From: Bacteroidales bacterium
GTDB lineage: Bacteria; Bacteroidota; Bacteroidia; Bacteroidales; UBA932
Length of the DNA stretch: 9,720 nucleotides
Direction of reading: 5' to 3'
Assembly (NCBI GenBank): GCA_017538685.1
Contig: JAFYIK010000238.1
Location: 1-9,720 of the forward strand
In this document: positions 7,956 through 9,720 of the stretch, piece after piece
Position numbering within the stretch: position 1 is the stretch's first letter
Layout of the letters: every line of letters begins with the position of its first letter
Position numbers and translations under genes: made by a program
Notes under the pieces: generated by a model
Told to the model about the DNA's origin: nothing
The model's database searches: none
Seen by the model: only the letters and a program-made list of their open reading frames with translations

Positions 7956-9205
7956 TATTCTGTGGCTTCAGGAAGGACTTTACCGGGAGTAAGTTTCACG
8001 CCTGCGTCGATAACCTCCTGGGCGGCTTTGACTATGCTCTGGCGGCCGCCTGAGAGGCGTGCGGTGTTCTCTTCGAAGAGTTTGGACACGCGGTCGATGG
8101 CATTCCCCACCTCCGCGTTCTTCTCGCAGAACAGGGCCACACGGTCCACCATCTTCTGGGCGCCGGCGACAATGTCCGCCATATTGTCCAGCTGGTCTTT
8201 CTGCACCCACGCGCTGCGGATGAGGCGGAGGAACGGAATGAGTGTTTCCTCGGTGGTGATGAGCACATTCTGCTTGAAGGCCTTGGCGAAGATGTCCGGA
8301 TCCTCCATCTTGGCGAGCTGGTACGCGCCGTAGTTGGGAATGAACATAATCACGTACTCGAGGGTAGTGCGGCCTTCCACATACTTCTGGTATTCCTTGC
8401 TTGTGAGCTCGGCGATATGAGAGAGAATCGACTCCAGATTACGCTTGGCTGCGTCCTTGCGCTGCTCGTCGGTCTCCGCGGAGTAGTAATCCGCGAGGGC
8501 GGTGAGGGATACCTTCGAATCAAGAAGGACGTCGGTATTGTCAGGGAAATGGAGGGCGAAGTCCGGACGCATCTTGCGGCCGGTTTCCTCGTTCTGGATT
8601 ATGTTGCCCTTGCGGTCGCGCAGGTAGAACTCGGCATCGTAGTCCCTTCCGGCCTGAAGGCCTTCCTTCTGGAGGATATTCTCGAGGATGGTCTCGCCGA
8701 AGATGCCCTGCATCTTGTTCTGGCCCTTGAGGGCCTTGGCGAGGTCGTCGGCCTGGTTGCCTATGGATTCCGTCTGCTTGCGGAGGTTGCTGACGGTCTC
8801 GTCGAACTTGGTCTTGATGCTGGCGCTGTCTTCAGCGTGGGCCTTTTTCTGCGCGTCGAAGGCCTCCTTCATCTCCTTTATATTCTTGTCCAGACCGTCC
8901 GTGATGTTCTTTATGGTCTCGGCCGCCTCTTTCTTGATAGACTCTTCGCGGGCCTTCATACGCTTCTCGTTCTCGAGGGCGAGTTCGTTCTTGGTGGCCT
9001 CGATAACGGCCTTCTGGTTCTCCTTCAGGTCCGTGAGTGTCTTGTCGTAGACCTGCGCTTCGTGTTCGCGCAGTGTCTTCTCCGAATTGAGTTCTCCCTC
9101 AAGGCGGGCGATCTCTTTAGTGTAGTTAGCCTTGGCGATGAAGTGTGTGAGCGCCCACGCCACAAGCGCTGCGGCCGCAGCCGCGATGATAATGTAAAGC
9201 ATCAT
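7955..9205 (-). CDS. rmuC: RmuC-family protein, membrane-anchored coiled coil with nuclease-like domain
   Basis: RmuC-family proteins have a predicted PD-(D/E)XK-like fold and in E. coli limit recombination at short inverted repeats; the biochemical activity is not settled. In this 416-residue protein, residues 3-23 form an Ala-rich hydrophobic segment, probably a single N-terminal membrane anchor. A long charged coiled coil follows (about 28-160), then the RmuC domain: GIFGETILENIL (167-178), MRPDFALHFP (212-221), LLDSKVSLTAL (227-237) and VIMFIPNYGAYQLA (285-298). D215, D229 and K231 are candidate active-site residues. Two positions differ from the pattern I recall for the family: F where GxWGE has tryptophan, and Y292 where FIPxE has glutamate. 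The start is the ATG at 9205; the next codon, at 9202, is also ATG. The gene lies 11 nt after the channel gene and overlaps addB by one base, so it belongs to the same operon and probably works with DNA-end processing. Confidence 0.9.
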   Translation of the reverse strand: MMLYIIIAAAAAALVAWALTHFIAKANYTKEIARLEGELNSEKTLREHEAQVYDKTLTDLKENQKAVIEATKNELALENEKRMKAREESIKKEAAETIKNITDGLDKNIKEMKEAFDAQKKAHAEDSASIKTKFDETVSNLRKQTESIGNQADDLAKALKGQNKMQGIFGETILENILQKEGLQAGRDYDAEFYLRDRKGNIIQNEETGRKMRPDFALHFPDNTDVLLDSKVSLTALADYYSAETDEQRKDAAKRNLESILSHIAELTSKEYQKYVEGRTTLEYVIMFIPNYGAYQLAKMEDPDIFAKAFKQNVLITTEETLIPFLRLIRSAWVQKDQLDNMADIVAGAQKMVDRVALFCEKNAEVGNAIDRVSKLFEENTARLSGGRQSIVKAAQEVIDAGVKLTPGKVLPEATE

Positions 9206-9216
9206 AGTTTAAAGAA

Positions 9217-9720
9217 TTATTTGACGTTCTCCTTTATATATACATCTCTCTGAGGGAACGGGATGACGATTCCATTTGCATTGAGCGTATTGTAAATTAG
9301 TTCCTTCGCCGCGGCGATGTATGGGATTCTTTCTTCCACAAGCACATACTGTTTCACCACGAGGTCTACGCTGCTGTCGCCGAAATCATTGAAGGCCACG
9401 GTTATCCCTCTCTTTTTATCTACTACTTCCCTGCCGTAAGAATCTTTCCTGTAAAGTGACTTAAGAGCTGCGGAAAGTTTCTCTCGCACTTCGTTCACGT
9501 CCGAGCCGTAGGCCACTCCTACCGGAATGATGACCAGTTCGTAGGAATTGTTCTTGGTGAGGTTCTTGAAATTCTCGTTGAACAGGGTGCTGTTGGTGAA
9601 GGCCATCAGGGCGCCGTCCATAGTCTGGATGGATGTGGTCTGGTAAGAGATGCTCTCCACCTTGCCCCTGATGCCGTCGCACTCGATGTAATCACCCACG
9701 CGCAGACGCCCGGACATAAG
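9217..9720 (-). CDS. MscS-family mechanosensitive channel, C-terminal part (5' end outside window)
   Basis: MscS-type channels open under membrane tension and release solutes during hypo-osmotic shock. Only the last 167 residues are present: the frame stays open to the right edge, and the first codon seen encodes Leu (CTT) before MSGRLRVGDYIEC. This corresponds to the end of the pore helix followed by the cytoplasmic beta domain, with RVGDYIEC, GIRGKVESISYQTT and ALMAFTNSTLFNENFKNLTK all typical of the family. An alpha/beta C-terminal domain follows (VIIPVGVAYGSDV, then AFNDFGDSSVDLVV) and ends PFPQRDVYIKENVK. The internal ATG at 9717 is not the true start, because a channel needs upstream membrane helices. 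The PFPQRDVYI ending matches family C-termini, so the 3' end is complete. It is followed 11 nt later by rmuC, probably in one transcript whose promoter lies outside the window. Confidence 0.88.
   Translation of the reverse strand, partial: LMSGRLRVGDYIECDGIRGKVESISYQTTSIQTMDGALMAFTNSTLFNENFKNLTKNNSYELVIIPVGVAYGSDVNEVREKLSAALKSLYRKDSYGREVVDKKRGITVAFNDFGDSSVDLVVKQYVLVEERIPYIAAAKELIYNTLNANGIVIPFPQRDVYIKENVK

Noticed and set aside
6828..8333. Long plus-strand open frame (501 codons) opposite addB and rmuC
   Set aside because: It lies wholly antisense to two strongly recognised genes, has no recognisable domain, and its length follows from codon bias on the opposite strand.
9230..9236. AAAGGAG on the minus strand as a ribosome-binding site for rmuC
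   Set aside because: It lies inside the last codons of the channel gene, about 24 nt from the rmuC ATG, too far for a normal Shine-Dalgarno role.
8417..9253. Plus-strand open frame with a hydrophobic, Leu/Val-rich translation opposite rmuC
   Set aside because: The hydrophobicity is the mirror of the Lys/Glu/Ala-rich coiled coil on the real strand, not evidence of a membrane protein.

Overview
The window looks like a chromosomal, housekeeping stretch of a Bacteroidota genome, most likely Bacteroidales. The evidence is lineage-typical proteins (a two-nuclease AddA/AddB pair in which AddB has no Walker A, a NatA-like ABC ATPase with an LSKGM signature, and a short MscS-family channel tail), moderately GC-rich coding DNA, almost no Shine-Dalgarno sequences, and a promoter element of the Bacteroidota TAnnTTTG type. 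Genus cannot be fixed from this sequence alone.

Layout from left to right. (1) Positions 1-885, minus strand: an ABC exporter unit with the ATPase first and the opening codons of a second gene, probably its permease, running off the left edge. (2) Positions 886-940: the only real intergenic region, a 55-bp AT-rich divergent promoter region holding a perfect 8-bp inverted repeat. (3) Positions 941-1987, plus strand: holA, the delta subunit of the DNA polymerase III clamp loader. (4) Positions 1984-9720, minus strand: a tightly packed operon read right to left, MscS-type channel (5' end outside the window) - rmuC - addB - addA, with junctions of an 11-nt gap, a 1-nt overlap (TAATG) and a 4-nt overlap (ATGA).

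How the genes fit together. AddA supplies the helicase motor and one PD-(D/E)XK nuclease. AddB supplies a second PD-(D/E)XK nuclease, a four-cysteine iron-sulfur site and a helicase-like scaffold that cannot bind ATP in the usual way. Together they should resect double-strand breaks for RecA. RmuC, a membrane-anchored coiled-coil protein with a nuclease-like fold, is co-transcribed with them, which ties it to DNA-end metabolism. HolA belongs to replication and meets addA tail to tail: the two stop codons share one CTAG, leaving no room for a terminator between them.

No RNA gene, mobile element, CRISPR array or phage gene was seen. I found no clearly novel system. The points worth a second look are the palindromic divergent promoter with a possibly leaderless holA, the CTAG stop overlap, the RmuC-AddAB linkage, and some substitutions at usually conserved RmuC positions.
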